DNA from: Isoptericola halotolerans
GTDB lineage: Bacteria > Actinomycetota > Actinomycetes > Actinomycetales > Cellulomonadaceae
Length of the DNA: 64,000 nucleotides
Assembly: GCF_003003075.1 (NCBI RefSeq)
Contig: NZ_PVTX01000012.1
Span: 49,073 to 113,072 of the forward strand
Direction of reading: 5' to 3'
Position 1 is the stretch's first letter. Each line of letters opens with the position of its first letter. A program made the translations under genes and the position numbers. The notes beneath the pieces were generated by a model. The model searched no databases and had not been told where the DNA came from. It saw only the letters and a list, made by a program, of their open reading frames with translations. Of the stretch, positions 21,108 through 29,796 are shown one piece after another.

Positions 21108-22610
21108 ATGACCATCTCCACCACGAAGTCCGCCCCGCAGGTCGCCGTCAACGACATCGGCACCGAGGAAGACTTCCTTGCCGCCGTCGACGCCACCATC
21201 AAGTACTTCAACGATGGTGACATCGTCGAAGGCACGATCGTCAAGGTCGACCGCGACGAGGTCCTCCTCGACATCGGCTACAAGACGGAGGGCGTGATCC
21301 CGTCCCGGGAGCTCTCCATCAAGCACGACGTGGACCCGGGCGAGGTCGTCACCGTCGGTGACGCCGTCGAGGCTCTCGTCCTCCAGAAGGAGGACAAGGA
21401 GGGTCGCCTGATCCTGTCCAAGAAGCGCGCACAGTACGAGCGCGCCTGGGGCACGATCGAGAAGATCAAGGAGGAGGACGGCGTCGTCACCGGCACCGTC
21501 ATCGAGGTCGTCAAGGGTGGCCTCATCCTCGACATCGGCCTGCGCGGCTTCCTCCCCGCCTCCCTGGTGGAGATGCGCCGCGTCCGCGACCTCGCGCCGT
21601 ACGTCGGCAAGGAGATCGAGGCCAAGATCATCGAGCTCGACAAGAACCGCAACAACGTGGTCCTGTCGCGCCGCGCCTGGCTCGAGCAGACGCAGTCCGA
21701 GGTCCGTTCCACCTTCCTGCAGACCCTGCAGAAGGGCCAGGTCCGCCCCGGTGTCGTCTCCTCCATCGTCAACTTCGGTGCGTTCGTCGACCTGGGTGGC
21801 GTGGACGGCCTCGTGCACGTCTCCGAGCTCTCCTGGAAGCACATCGACCACCCCTCCGAGGTCGTCGAGGTCGGTCAGGAGGTCACGGTCGAGGTGCTCG
21901 ACGTCGACTTCGACCGCGAGCGGGTCTCCCTGTCGCTGAAGGCGACGCAGGAGGACCCGTGGCAGACCTTCGCCCGCACGCACGCCATCGGCCAGGTCGT
22001 GCCCGGCAAGGTCACCAAGCTCGTGCCGTTCGGCGCGTTCGTGCGCGTCGAGGACGGCATCGAGGGCCTCGTGCACATCTCGGAGCTGGCCGTGCGCCAC
22101 GTCGAGCTGCCCGAGCAGGTCGTCCAGGTGGGTGCCGAGGTCTTCGTCAAGGTCATCGACATCGACCTCGAGCGTCGCCGCATCTCGCTGTCGCTCAAGC
22201 AGGCCAACGAGGGCATGGACCCGGAGTCCGAGGACTTCGACCCCGCGCTCTACGGCATGGCGGCCGACTACGACGAGAACGGGGAGTACAAGTACCCCGA
22301 GGGCTTCGACCCCGAGACGAACGAGTGGCTCGAGGGCTTCGAGACGCAGCGTGAGGCCTGGGAGGCGGAGTACGCCAAGGCGCACGCCCGCTGGGAGTCG
22401 CACCGCGAGCAGGTCCGCGCCGCGCTGTCGGCCGACGCCGACGCCGCGGCCGGGGACGTCGTCTCCGGCGGTTCGAGCAGCAGCTCGTCCTCGTCGTCCT
22501 CCTCGTCGTCCTACTCCTCCGCTGCCCCCGTGCAGGAGGAGGAGACCGGCGGCACGCTGGCTTCGGACGAGGCGCTCGCCGCGCTCCGTGAGAAGCTGAC
22601 CGGCAACTGA
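21108..22610 (+). CDS. rpsA: 30S ribosomal protein S1
   Basis: Binds mRNA on the small subunit. 500 residues with four S1 (OB-fold) repeats: about 35-105 (GDIVEGTIVKVDRDEVLLDI), 123-188 (VVTGTVIEVVKGGLILDIG), 210-280 (GVVSSIVNFGAFVDLGGVDG) and 297-365 (GKVTKLVPFGAFVRVEDGIEG), the last two being the best RNA-binding repeats. The tail (about 370-500) is acidic and contains a run of 13 Ser encoded by mixed TCG/TCC/AGC codons at 22473-22511, then YSSAAP and a final helix. A long 5' leader and a housekeeping promoter lie upstream; a bidirectional terminator follows. Confidence 0.97.
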   Translation: MTISTTKSAPQVAVNDIGTEEDFLAAVDATIKYFNDGDIVEGTIVKVDRDEVLLDIGYKTEGVIPSRELSIKHDVDPGEVVTVGDAVEALVLQKEDKEGRLILSKKRAQYERAWGTIEKIKEEDGVVTGTVIEVVKGGLILDIGLRGFLPASLVEMRRVRDLAPYVGKEIEAKIIELDKNRNNVVLSRRAWLEQTQSEVRSTFLQTLQKGQVRPGVVSSIVNFGAFVDLGGVDGLVHVSELSWKHIDHPSEVVEVGQEVTVEVLDVDFDRERVSLSLKATQEDPWQTFARTHAIGQVVPGKVTKLVPFGAFVRVEDGIEGLVHISELAVRHVELPEQVVQVGAEVFVKVIDIDLERRRISLSLKQANEGMDPESEDFDPALYGMAADYDENGEYKYPEGFDPETNEWLEGFETQREAWEAEYAKAHARWESHREQVRAALSADADAAAGDVVSGGSSSSSSSSSSSSSYSSAAPVQEEETGGTLASDEALAALREKLTGN

Positions 22611-22647
22611 GCCGACGGTCGCCGGCCCGCTGAGGGTCGTCGACCAG

Positions 22648-22687
22648 GACGAAGGCCCGCCACCCCCCGGGGTGGCGGGCCTTCGTC
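22648..22687. terminator. bidirectional terminator between rpsA and the ABC exporter
   Basis: A 19-bp perfect inverted repeat (arms 22648-22666 and 22669-22687, a two-base centre that opens to a normal loop) between two convergent genes, 37 bp after rpsA and 3 bp after the ABC gene stop. Confidence 0.85.
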
Positions 22688-22690
22688 TCG

Positions 22691-24619
22691 TCAGGAGCCG
22701 GACCGGTCGGCGTCGAGGTCGGCGAACTGGGTCCGGTACAGCTCGGCGTAGAGCCCGCTCGACGCGAGGAGCTCGGCGTGCGTACCCCGCTCGACGACGA
22801 CACCGTCGTCGAGCACCACGATCGAGTCGGCGGCCCGCACGGTGGAGAGCCGGTGCGCGATGACCAGCGAGGTGCGGCCCGCCAGCGCCTCGTCGAGCGC
22901 CGCCTGCACGGCCGCCTCGGACTCGGAGTCGAGGTGCGCGGTCGCCTCGTCGAGCACGACGACGTCCGGCGCCTTGAGCAGGAGCCTGGCGATCGCCAGC
23001 CGCTGGCGCTCACCACCCGAGAGACGGTACCCGCGGTCGCCGACGACCGTCTCCAGGCCCTCGGGCATCCGGGCCACGAGGTCGCCGATCCGGGCCTGCT
23101 CGAGGGCGTGCCAGAGCTGGTCGTCGGTCGCGTCGTGGCGGGCGAACCGCAGGTTGCCCGCCACCGTGTCGTGGAACAGGTGGGCTTCCTGCGACACCAC
23201 GCCCACCGTCTCGCGGAGGGAGGCGGCGGTGACGTCCCGGAGGTCCTGACCGGCGATGCGCACCGCCCCGGTCGTCGGGTCGTACAGGCGGACCACGAGC
23301 TGGGAGAGGGTCGTCTTGCCCGCCCCGGACGGTCCCACGAGGGCGACCATCGAGCCGGCGGGCACCGAGAACGACACGTCGTGCAGCGTGGCACCGACGG
23401 GGTCCTTGCGGACCGTGGCGACGGACTCGAGCGAGGCGAGCGAGATCTCGTCGGCCCGCGGGTAGCGGAACGTCACGGCGTCCAGCTCGATGCCCGCCCC
23501 GTGGGTGGCCACGGCCGCCCGGAGGTCGTGTGCATCAGGCTTCTCCGCCACCGTGGGCTCGAGGTCGAGGACCTCGAGCACCCGCTCGAAGCTCACGAGC
23601 GCCGTCATCACGTCGACCTGCACGTTCGACATGGCGGTCAGGGGGCCGTAGAGCCGTCCGAGGTAGGCGGTGAGCGCGACGATCGTGCCGACGGTGAGCT
23701 GACCGGCGATCGCCTGCACGCCGCCGACCCCGTAGACGACGGCGATGGCGACGGAGGCGAGCGTCGTCAGACCGACGCGGAACCAGGTCGAGTACAGGGC
23801 TCGTGCGACGCCGACGTCACGCAACGCCCGCGCTTGCTCGGCGTAGCGGGCGGCCTCGCGCTCCGGGTCGCCGAACACCTTGGCCAGGTGGGCCCCGGCG
23901 ACGTTGAACCGCTCGTTCATCAGCTGTCCGGCGTCGGCGTCGAGCTCGTAGCCGCGGTGCGCCAGGGCGGCGATCCGTCGGCCGAACCAGCGGGCGGGCA
24001 GGACGAACGCCGGCAGGAGAGCCAGGGCCAGCAGCGTGAGGCTCCACGACATCGCGAACATCGCCGCGAGGGTGAAGACGATCGTGAGGCCGTTGGAGAC
24101 GACCGTCTGCAGGGTGGACGTGAAGGCCTGCTGCGCTCCGAGCACGTCCCCGTTGAGCCGTTGCACGAGCGCCCCGGTCCGTGCGCGGGAGAAGAAGGCC
24201 AGCGGCATGCGCTGGACGTGGTCGTAGACGCCGGTGCGCAGGTCGACGATGAGCTCCTCGCCGACGACCGCCGACACCCACCGCTCGGCGAGCGTCAGCA
24301 CAGCGGTCAGGAGGGCGAGGCCGGCCGCCGCCGCCGCCATGGCCAGCACGACGTCGCGCTGCCCGTCGCCGATGCCGACGTCGATGAGGCGGCGGAAGAG
24401 CAGCGGGACCGCCGCGCCGGCTGCCGCTCCCACGAGGAGCAGGAGCACGAAGAGCGCCAGTCGGCCCCGGTAGGGACGGGCGAAGGCCAGGATGCGGCGC
24501 AGGGTCTCGCGGGGGAGCCGGCGCCGGCGCACCGACGCGTCCTGCAGGTAGGACCGCATCGGCCCGCCCATCCCGGCTCCACCGGGCCGTCCACCGGGTG
24601 CTCGCCCGCCCATGCTCAT
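22691..24619 (-). CDS. ABC transporter, fused membrane and ATPase domains (type I exporter)
   Basis: A half-transporter expected to dimerise and export lipid, drug or peptide; substrate unknown. 642 residues. Seen: a Gly/Arg-rich N-terminus of 25 residues; six hydrophobic helices over about 50-345 in the exporter fold; and the ATPase domain with Walker A GPSGAGKTTL near residue 430, Q-loop VVSQEAHLF, signature RLSGGERQRLAIARLLL, Walker B VVVLDEATAHLD and the switch His in VIAHRLSTV. Start ATG 24619 is chosen because TAGGCT ends 7 nt upstream; the longer frame would cross coaE. It is divergent from coaE with a 34-bp gap. Confidence 0.9.
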   Translation of the reverse strand: MSMGGRAPGGRPGGAGMGGPMRSYLQDASVRRRRLPRETLRRILAFARPYRGRLALFVLLLLVGAAAGAAVPLLFRRLIDVGIGDGQRDVVLAMAAAAAGLALLTAVLTLAERWVSAVVGEELIVDLRTGVYDHVQRMPLAFFSRARTGALVQRLNGDVLGAQQAFTSTLQTVVSNGLTIVFTLAAMFAMSWSLTLLALALLPAFVLPARWFGRRIAALAHRGYELDADAGQLMNERFNVAGAHLAKVFGDPEREAARYAEQARALRDVGVARALYSTWFRVGLTTLASVAIAVVYGVGGVQAIAGQLTVGTIVALTAYLGRLYGPLTAMSNVQVDVMTALVSFERVLEVLDLEPTVAEKPDAHDLRAAVATHGAGIELDAVTFRYPRADEISLASLESVATVRKDPVGATLHDVSFSVPAGSMVALVGPSGAGKTTLSQLVVRLYDPTTGAVRIAGQDLRDVTAASLRETVGVVSQEAHLFHDTVAGNLRFARHDATDDQLWHALEQARIGDLVARMPEGLETVVGDRGYRLSGGERQRLAIARLLLKAPDVVVLDEATAHLDSESEAAVQAALDEALAGRTSLVIAHRLSTVRAADSIVVLDDGVVVERGTHAELLASSGLYAELYRTQFADLDADRSGS

Positions 24620-24626
24620 GGCGTGA

Positions 24627-24647
24627 AGCCTACGGCGAGGGCAGGAT
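24627..24647. promoter_or_regulatory. back-to-back -10 boxes for the ABC exporter and coaE
   Basis: On the minus strand TAGGCT (24632-24627) ends 7 nt before ATG 24619; on the plus strand CAGGAT (24642-24647) ends 6 nt before ATG 24654. Both predict leaderless mRNAs within a 34-bp gap, so each promoter's -35 region must lie in the other gene. Confidence 0.6.
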
Positions 24648-24653
24648 GTACCC

Positions 24654-25292
24654 ATGTTCCGCATGGGTCTCACCGGTGGCATCGCCGCAGGCAAGTCCGT
24701 CGTCTCCCGTCGTCTCGACGAGCTGGGCGCGGTGGTCGTGGACTACGACGTGCTGGCGCGCGAGGCGGTCGGGCCGGGCTCCGTGGGGCTCGCCGAGGTG
24801 GTCGAGGCGTTCGGCGACCAGGTGCTGGCCGACGACGGTTCGCTGGACCGGCCCGCTCTCGGACGGCTGGTGTTCGCCGACCGTGGTGCACGGAGCCGGC
24901 TCGAGGGGATCGTGCACCCGCAGGTGCGCCGTCTGGCGGCCGAGCGCGAGGCCGCAGCGGGCGCCGCCGACCCGCGTGCCGTCGTCGTGCACGACGTCCC
25001 GCTGCTCGTCGAGACCGGCCAGGCGGACCGCTACCACCTCGTGGCGGTGGTCGACGCGCCGGCGGAGCAGCGCGTGCGGCGGCTGGTGACCGGCCGGTCG
25101 CTGACGGAGGCGGAGGCCCGTGCGCGCGTCGAGGCGCAGGCGGGCGACGACGAGCGTCGGGCCGTGGCCGACGTCCTGCTCGACGGGACCGGTACGGAGG
25201 CCGGCCTGAGGGCGCAGGTGGACGAGCTGTGGGCCCGGGTGGCGACGGAGGTCGCGCAGGAGCTGGACGCCGAGGAGGACGAGCGCGCGTGA
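24654..25292 (+). CDS. coaE: dephospho-CoA kinase
   Basis: Last step of coenzyme A synthesis: ATP phosphorylates the ribose 3'-OH of dephospho-CoA. 212 residues, a single-domain enzyme without the C-terminal GrpB-like domain found in mycobacterial members. Seen: the P-loop MGLTGGIAAGKSVVSRRL (residues 4-21), then VVDYDVLAREAV with the catalytic-region Asp, HPQVRRLA near residue 85, and the lid VVDAPAEQRVRRLVTGRSLTEAEA. The stop overlaps the next start by 4 bp (GTGA at 25289-25292), so pcp is coupled to it. Confidence 0.95.
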   Translation: MFRMGLTGGIAAGKSVVSRRLDELGAVVVDYDVLAREAVGPGSVGLAEVVEAFGDQVLADDGSLDRPALGRLVFADRGARSRLEGIVHPQVRRLAAEREAAAGAADPRAVVVHDVPLLVETGQADRYHLVAVVDAPAEQRVRRLVTGRSLTEAEARARVEAQAGDDERRAVADVLLDGTGTEAGLRAQVDELWARVATEVAQELDAEEDERA

Positions 25293-25918
25293 AGGTCCTC
25301 GTCACGGGGTTCGAGCCCTTCGACGGCGCGGCGGTCAACGAGTCGTGGGAGGCCGTGCGGTGCCTCCGGGCGGCGTGGGCCGACGAGCAGCGCGCGGAGG
25401 AGCTGGTCGTCGCCCGGCTGCCGGTCTCCTTCCGGGGCGCCCCCGCGCTCCTGCACCGGCTGCTCGCCGAGCACTCCCCGCAGGTCGTCGTGTGCGTGGG
25501 TCTCGCGGCAGGCTCACGCGCCGTGCGGCTCGAACGGGTCGCGGTCAACGTCGTCGACGCCCGGATCCCGGACGCCGCAGGGCGGGCACCGGTCGACGAG
25601 CCGGTCGTCGCCGACGGCCCGGTCGCCTACCTGAGCTCGCTGCCCCTGAAGGCGGCCCTGGCGTCCGTGCGCGGGACCGGCGTCCCCGTCGCCGTCAGCA
25701 ACACGGCCGGCACCTACGTCTGCAACGCCACGTTCTACGCGCTCGCGCACGCGCTGGCGGCCACGGACGTGCGGGCTGGTTTCGTGCACGTGCCCGCGGC
25801 CGACGTCGTCCCGGTGGCCGGGTCGGCGCGCGCCCTCGCAGCGGTCGTGCGCACGGCGGCCGACCACCGCGCCGGACGGATCGACGACCTCGTCCTGGCG
25901 GCCGGTACCGAGCACTGA
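25289..25918 (+). CDS. pcp: pyroglutamyl-peptidase I
   Basis: A Cys peptidase that removes N-terminal pyroglutamate. 209 residues. Seen: [11 protein letters not shown] at the start; [32 protein letters not shown], where the Glu of LERVAVN is the expected catalytic acid; [16 protein letters not shown] with the nucleophile Cys; and [10 protein letters not shown] with the catalytic His. All three catalytic residues are present. It follows coaE by translational coupling. The family's physiological role in actinobacteria is not settled. Confidence 0.93.
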   Translation: MKVLVTGFEPFDGAAVNESWEAVRCLRAAWADEQRAEELVVARLPVSFRGAPALLHRLLAEHSPQVVVCVGLAAGSRAVRLERVAVNVVDARIPDAAGRAPVDEPVVADGPVAYLSSLPLKAALASVRGTGVPVAVSNTAGTYVCNATFYALAHALAATDVRAGFVHVPAADVVPVAGSARALAAVVRTAADHRAGRIDDLVLAAGTEH

Positions 25919-25973
25919 CCTGACTGAACTGGTCGGGCCCGCACGTCCCGAGGCGATTGTCGGTGGCCCGGCC

Positions 25974-25979
25974 TACCGT
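25974..25979 (+). promoter_or_regulatory. -10 box for uvrB, predicted leaderless
   Basis: TACCGT ends 6 nt before ATG 25986. No LexA-box-like sequence is obvious upstream. Confidence 0.55.
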
Positions 25980-25985
25980 GGGGGC

Positions 25986-28094
25986 ATGCGACCCGTGACC
26001 GACCTGCAGCGCACCGTTGCTCCCTTCGAGGTGATCTCCGAGTTCGAGCCCAGCGGCGACCAGCCGGCCGCGATCGGCGCGCTCTCCGAGCGGATCCAGG
26101 CAGGCGAGAAGGACGTCGTCCTGCTGGGCGCCACGGGTACCGGCAAGAGCGCGACCACCGCCTGGCTCATCGAGAAGCTGCAGCGTCCGACGCTCATCAT
26201 GGCGCCGAACAAGACGCTCGCGGCGCAGCTCGCCACGGAGTTCCGTGAGCTGCTGCCGAACAACGCCGTCGAGTACTTCGTGTCCTACTACGACTACTAC
26301 CAGCCCGAGGCGTACATCGCCCAGACGGACACCTACATCGAGAAGGACTCCTCGATCAACGACGAGGTGGAGCGGCTGCGGCACTCGGCGACGTCGAACC
26401 TGCTGACCCGTCGCGACACCGTCGTGGTGGCGTCCGTGTCGTGCATCTACGGCCTGGGTACACCGCAGGAGTACGTCGACCGGATGGTGCGGCTCGAGGT
26501 GGGGGACGTCGTCGACCGCGACGAGATGCTGCGCAAGTTCGTGCAGATGCAGTACTCGCGCAACGACATGGCGTTCACCCGCGGGACGTTCCGCGTGCGG
26601 GGCGACACCGTGGAGATCATCCCGGTGTACGAGGAGCTGGCCGTGCGCATCGAGATGTTCGGCGACGAGATCGAGTCGATCCAGACGCTGCACCCCCTCA
26701 CGGGTGACGTGATCCGTACGGAACAGAGCGTGTACCTCTTCCCGGCGACGCACTACGTGGCGGGGCCGGAGCGGATGGAGCGCGCGATCGGCAGCATCGA
26801 GGCGGAGCTCGAGACGCGCCTGGCCGAGCTGGAGCAGCAGAACAAGCTGCTCGAGGCTCAGCGGCTGCGGATGCGCACCAGCTACGACATCGAGATGATG
26901 CGCTCGATCGGGACCTGCAACGGCATCGAGAACTACTCACGTCACATCGACGGCCGCGAGGGGGGCACCCCGCCGAACACGCTGCTCGACTACTTCCCCG
27001 AGGACTTCCTGCTCGTCATCGACGAGTCGCACGTGACCGTCCCGCAGATCGGGGCGATGTTCGAGGGCGACATGTCGCGCAAGCGGTCGCTGGTGGACCA
27101 CGGGTTCCGCCTTCCCAGCGCCATGGACAACCGGCCGCTGCGCTGGGAGGAGTTCGTGGAACGCATCGGGCAGACTGTCTACCTCTCGGCGACCCCCGGC
27201 GACTACGAGCTGTCGATGTCCGACGGCGTCGTCGAGCAGATCATCCGGCCCACCGGCCTCGTCGACCCGGAGGTGGTGGTCAAGCCCACGACCGGCCAGA
27301 TCGACGACCTGCTGGGCGAGATCCGCGACCGCGTGGAGCGCAACGAGCGGGTGCTGGTCACGACCCTGACCAAGAAGATGGCCGAGGACCTCACCGACTA
27401 CCTGCTGGGCAAGGACGTGCGGGTGCGCTACCTGCACTCCGAGGTCGACACCCTGCGCCGCGTCGAGCTGCTCCGTGAGCTGCGCATGGGGGAGTACGAC
27501 GTGCTGGTGGGCATCAACCTCCTGCGCGAGGGCCTGGACCTGCCGGAGGTCTCGCTGGTGGCGATCCTCGACGCCGACAAGGAGGGCTTCCTGCGCTCCG
27601 AGCGCTCCCTGATCCAGACGATCGGCCGCGCTGCCCGCAACGTCACCGGTCAGGTGCACATGTACGCCGACAAGATCACCCCGGCGATGCGGTTCGCGCT
27701 CGACGAGACCGACCGACGTCGGGAGAAGCAGAAGGCCTACAACGCCGAGCGGGGGATCGACCCCCAGCCGTTGCGCAAGCGGATCGCGGACGTCACGGAC
27801 ATGCTGGCCCGGGAGGACATCGACACGGCCGAGCTGCTGGCGGGAGGCTACCGCCGGGCAGCAGGGGACAGCCGCGGCAAGGCGCCCGTGCCCGGATCGC
27901 CGAAGGAGGCCTCGACGTCGGGCAACCGCCTGGCCGGGCTGGCGGGCGACGAGCTCGCCGAGCTGATCCAGGAGCTCAGCGACCAGATGCACGCCGCCGC
28001 CGCCGAGCTGCAGTTCGAGGTGGCGGCACGCCTGCGCGACGAGATCGGCGGGCTCAAGAAGGAGCTGCGCCAGATGCGGGCGGCCACGGGCTGA
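25986..28094 (+). CDS. uvrB: excinuclease ABC subunit B
   Basis: Damage verification in nucleotide excision repair: receives DNA from UvrA and presents it to UvrC. 702 residues. Seen: [13 protein letters not shown]; Walker [15 protein letters not shown] (about 46-59); the beta-hairpin [11 protein letters not shown] (about 100-110); [22 protein letters not shown]; helicase motifs V and [30 protein letters not shown] (part) and [10 protein letters not shown]; and the C-terminal UVR domain [20 protein letters not shown] for UvrC contact. The start follows a -10 box by 6 nt. uvrA and uvrC lie 4 and 7 kb downstream, as in other actinobacteria. Confidence 0.98.
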   Translation: MRPVTDLQRTVAPFEVISEFEPSGDQPAAIGALSERIQAGEKDVVLLGATGTGKSATTAWLIEKLQRPTLIMAPNKTLAAQLATEFRELLPNNAVEYFVSYYDYYQPEAYIAQTDTYIEKDSSINDEVERLRHSATSNLLTRRDTVVVASVSCIYGLGTPQEYVDRMVRLEVGDVVDRDEMLRKFVQMQYSRNDMAFTRGTFRVRGDTVEIIPVYEELAVRIEMFGDEIESIQTLHPLTGDVIRTEQSVYLFPATHYVAGPERMERAIGSIEAELETRLAELEQQNKLLEAQRLRMRTSYDIEMMRSIGTCNGIENYSRHIDGREGGTPPNTLLDYFPEDFLLVIDESHVTVPQIGAMFEGDMSRKRSLVDHGFRLPSAMDNRPLRWEEFVERIGQTVYLSATPGDYELSMSDGVVEQIIRPTGLVDPEVVVKPTTGQIDDLLGEIRDRVERNERVLVTTLTKKMAEDLTDYLLGKDVRVRYLHSEVDTLRRVELLRELRMGEYDVLVGINLLREGLDLPEVSLVAILDADKEGFLRSERSLIQTIGRAARNVTGQVHMYADKITPAMRFALDETDRRREKQKAYNAERGIDPQPLRKRIADVTDMLAREDIDTAELLAGGYRRAAGDSRGKAPVPGSPKEASTSGNRLAGLAGDELAELIQELSDQMHAAAAELQFEVAARLRDEIGGLKKELRQMRAATG

Positions 28095-28099
28095 CGCCG

Positions 28100-28131
28100 G
28101 GGGTCCGGCGCGTGCCCGCGCCCCGGACCCC
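28100..28131 (+). terminator. hairpin after uvrB
   Basis: A 13-bp GC stem interrupted by a 2-nt bulge (GGGGTCCGG-CGCG at 28100-28112 against CGCG-CC-CCGGACCCC ending at 28131) with a TGCC loop, 5 nt after the stop. Confidence 0.6.
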
Positions 28132-28165
28132 GGGCCGCCCGCCCACCGGATCGGAGGAGCTCAAC

Positions 28166-28594
28166 ATGGCGACGACCTTTCAGGTGACCTTCGACGCAGC
28201 CGACCCGAGAGCGCTCGGTGAGTTCTGGTGTGCCGCGCTGGGCTACGAGCGGGACGCGCCCCCGGCCGGGTTCGCCACGTGGGAGGAGGCTCTGACGGCA
28301 TGGGGCGTGCCGCCGGAGCGGTGGAACAGCAAGAACGCCGTGAGCGACCCGGCCGGCGTGGGTCCGCGGATCTTCATCCAGCAGGTGCCGGAGCCCAAGA
28401 TGGGCAAGAACCGGTTGCATCTCGACCTGAACGTCAGCGGAGGACGGGCGGATCACGAGCGCCTCGTGGTGCTGCAGGCCGAGGCCGAGCGGCTCACCGC
28501 CCTGGGTGCGACGGTCCTCACCGAGGGCGCCGAGCTCGGGGACGTCTGGATCGTCATGCAGGACCCGGAGGGCAACGAGTTCTGCCTCCAGTGA
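28166..28594 (+). CDS. VOC superfamily (glyoxalase-like) protein
   Basis: A 142-residue protein of the vicinal-oxygen-chelate fold with two beta-alpha-beta-beta-beta units; function unknown. Seen: TFQVTFDAADPRALGEFWCAALGY at the start, the typical first unit, a 30-residue loop, FIQQVPEPKMGKNRLHLDL in the middle, and VMQDPEGNEFCL at the end with the usual Glu of the metal site (EGNEF). These features match the actinobacterial glyoxalase-like family found in many stand-alone copies; some related proteins are resistance or glyoxalase enzymes. Start ATG 28166 has GGAGGAG upstream. It is followed by the riboswitch and terC genes, but no link is evident. Confidence 0.8.
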   Translation: MATTFQVTFDAADPRALGEFWCAALGYERDAPPAGFATWEEALTAWGVPPERWNSKNAVSDPAGVGPRIFIQQVPEPKMGKNRLHLDLNVSGGRADHERLVVLQAEAERLTALGATVLTEGAELGDVWIVMQDPEGNEFCLQ

Positions 28595-28643
28595 GCGGCC
28601 GTCGGCAGCGTGGCGTGCCGGCGACCGAACCGGCCTCGTGCCG

Positions 28644-28649
28644 TATGCT
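28644..28649 (+). promoter_or_regulatory. -10 box for the terC riboswitch transcript
   Basis: TATGCT lies 11-15 nt before the start of the predicted riboswitch fold, giving a transcription start near 28656. Confidence 0.55.
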
Positions 28650-28657
28650 GGTCGATC

Positions 28658-28760
28658 GTTGGAGGGGAGTATCTCCCAAGTGGTGAGGCCGTCAGTACGA
28701 CCGGCGTCGGTGCCGGTTCGGTCTCACCCACCCGGAACGACGGGTGAGAGAGACCTCCGG
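28658..28760 (+). promoter_or_regulatory. yybP-ykoY (manganese) riboswitch
   Basis: Seen: GGAGG (28661-28665) pairs with CCTCC (28754-28758) to close the element; GGGGAGTA follows immediately; GCCGTCAGTACGA lies in the middle and GAGAGACC at the 3' side. These four blocks in this order match the consensus of the yybP-ykoY family (Mn2+ sensing), and the gene 32 bp downstream is terC, one of the family's usual targets. The inner hairpin (CGGGTG/CACCC region) varies. Mechanism (transcription or translation) is not evident. Confidence 0.75.
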
Positions 28761-28791
28761 TGCCTCGTCCTGCGTACCGGAAGGATCTGTC

Positions 28792-29796
28792 ATGGATGTC
28801 CCCGTCTGGGTCTGGCTCGTCACGATCGCCGCGATCCTCGCGATGCTCGCCGTCGACTACCTCGGTCACGTGCGCACGCCGCACGCGCCGACCCTGAAGG
28901 AGTCGGCATGGTGGTCGCTCGCCTACGTGGCGGTGGCCGTCGCGTTCGGGGCGATAGTGTTCGCGGGCTGGGGAAGCCAGTACGGCGGTGAGTACTTCGC
29001 CGGCTACATCACCGAGAAGTCGCTGAGCGTCGACAACCTCTTCGTCTTCGTGCTGATCATGACGAGCTTCCGCGTGCCGCGGGAGCACCAGCAGCGCGTG
29101 CTCCTGATCGGCATCACGATCGCGCTCGTGCTGCGGACCGTCTTCATCCTCGCCGGGGCGGCGCTCATCGCGAACTTCGCCTGGATCTTCTACGTGTTCG
29201 GCGCGTTCCTCGTGTGGACCGCGATCGCCCAGGCCCGTGCCGGCACCTCGCACGACGAGGAGTTCACCGAGAACGCCGTGCTGCGGCTGACCCGGCGAGT
29301 GTTCCGCACGACCGACGACTACGTCGACCACCGGATGACCGTCCGCATCGACGGCAAGCGGTACATCACGCCGATGCTCATCGTGATGGTCGCCATCGGC
29401 AGCGCCGACCTGCTCTTCGCCGTCGACTCGATCCCGGCGATCTTCGGGCTGACCCAGGAGACGTTCCTCGTCTTCGCGGCCAACGCCTTCTCGCTGCTCG
29501 GCCTGCGCCAGCTCTACTTCCTCGTCGACGGTCTGCTGGACCGGCTCGTGTTCCTCAACTACGGGCTGGCCGCGATCCTCGGCTTCATCGGCGTGAAGCT
29601 GATCATCCACGCCCTGCACACCAACGAGCTCCCGTTCGTCAACGGCGGCCAGCACGTCGAGGCGATCCCCGAGATCCCCACGAGCTACTCGCTGACGTTC
29701 ATCGTGGTGGTGCTCGCCGTCACCACCGTCGCGTCCCTGGCGAAGACGCGCCGCGACCAGCGCGTCGGCGTCGCGGCCGCGAAGGGTGACGAATGA
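28792..29796 (+). CDS. TerC family membrane protein (first copy)
   Basis: A probable metal-ion exporter; relatives (Alx, MeeF/MeeY, TerC) handle Mn2+ or help metalate exoenzymes, and older literature links TerC to tellurium resistance. 334 residues, about eight or nine hydrophobic helices. Seen: SVDNLFVFVLIMTSF near residue 80 and ADLLFAVDSIPAIFGLT near 203, the family's two acidic membrane motifs; REHQQRVL; LRQLYFLVDGLLDRL; and HTNELPFVNGGQ. ATG 28792 is preceded by GGAAGGAT. It sits under a Mn riboswitch and overlaps the second terC gene by 4 bp (ATGA). Confidence 0.92.
   Translation: MDVPVWVWLVTIAAILAMLAVDYLGHVRTPHAPTLKESAWWSLAYVAVAVAFGAIVFAGWGSQYGGEYFAGYITEKSLSVDNLFVFVLIMTSFRVPREHQQRVLLIGITIALVLRTVFILAGAALIANFAWIFYVFGAFLVWTAIAQARAGTSHDEEFTENAVLRLTRRVFRTTDDYVDHRMTVRIDGKRYITPMLIVMVAIGSADLLFAVDSIPAIFGLTQETFLVFAANAFSLLGLRQLYFLVDGLLDRLVFLNYGLAAILGFIGVKLIIHALHTNELPFVNGGQHVEAIPEIPTSYSLTFIVVVLAVTTVASLAKTRRDQRVGVAAAKGDE

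Noticed and set aside
25921..25985. LexA box upstream of uvrB
   Set aside because: GAACTGGTCGGG shares only the first half-site; the second half does not match.
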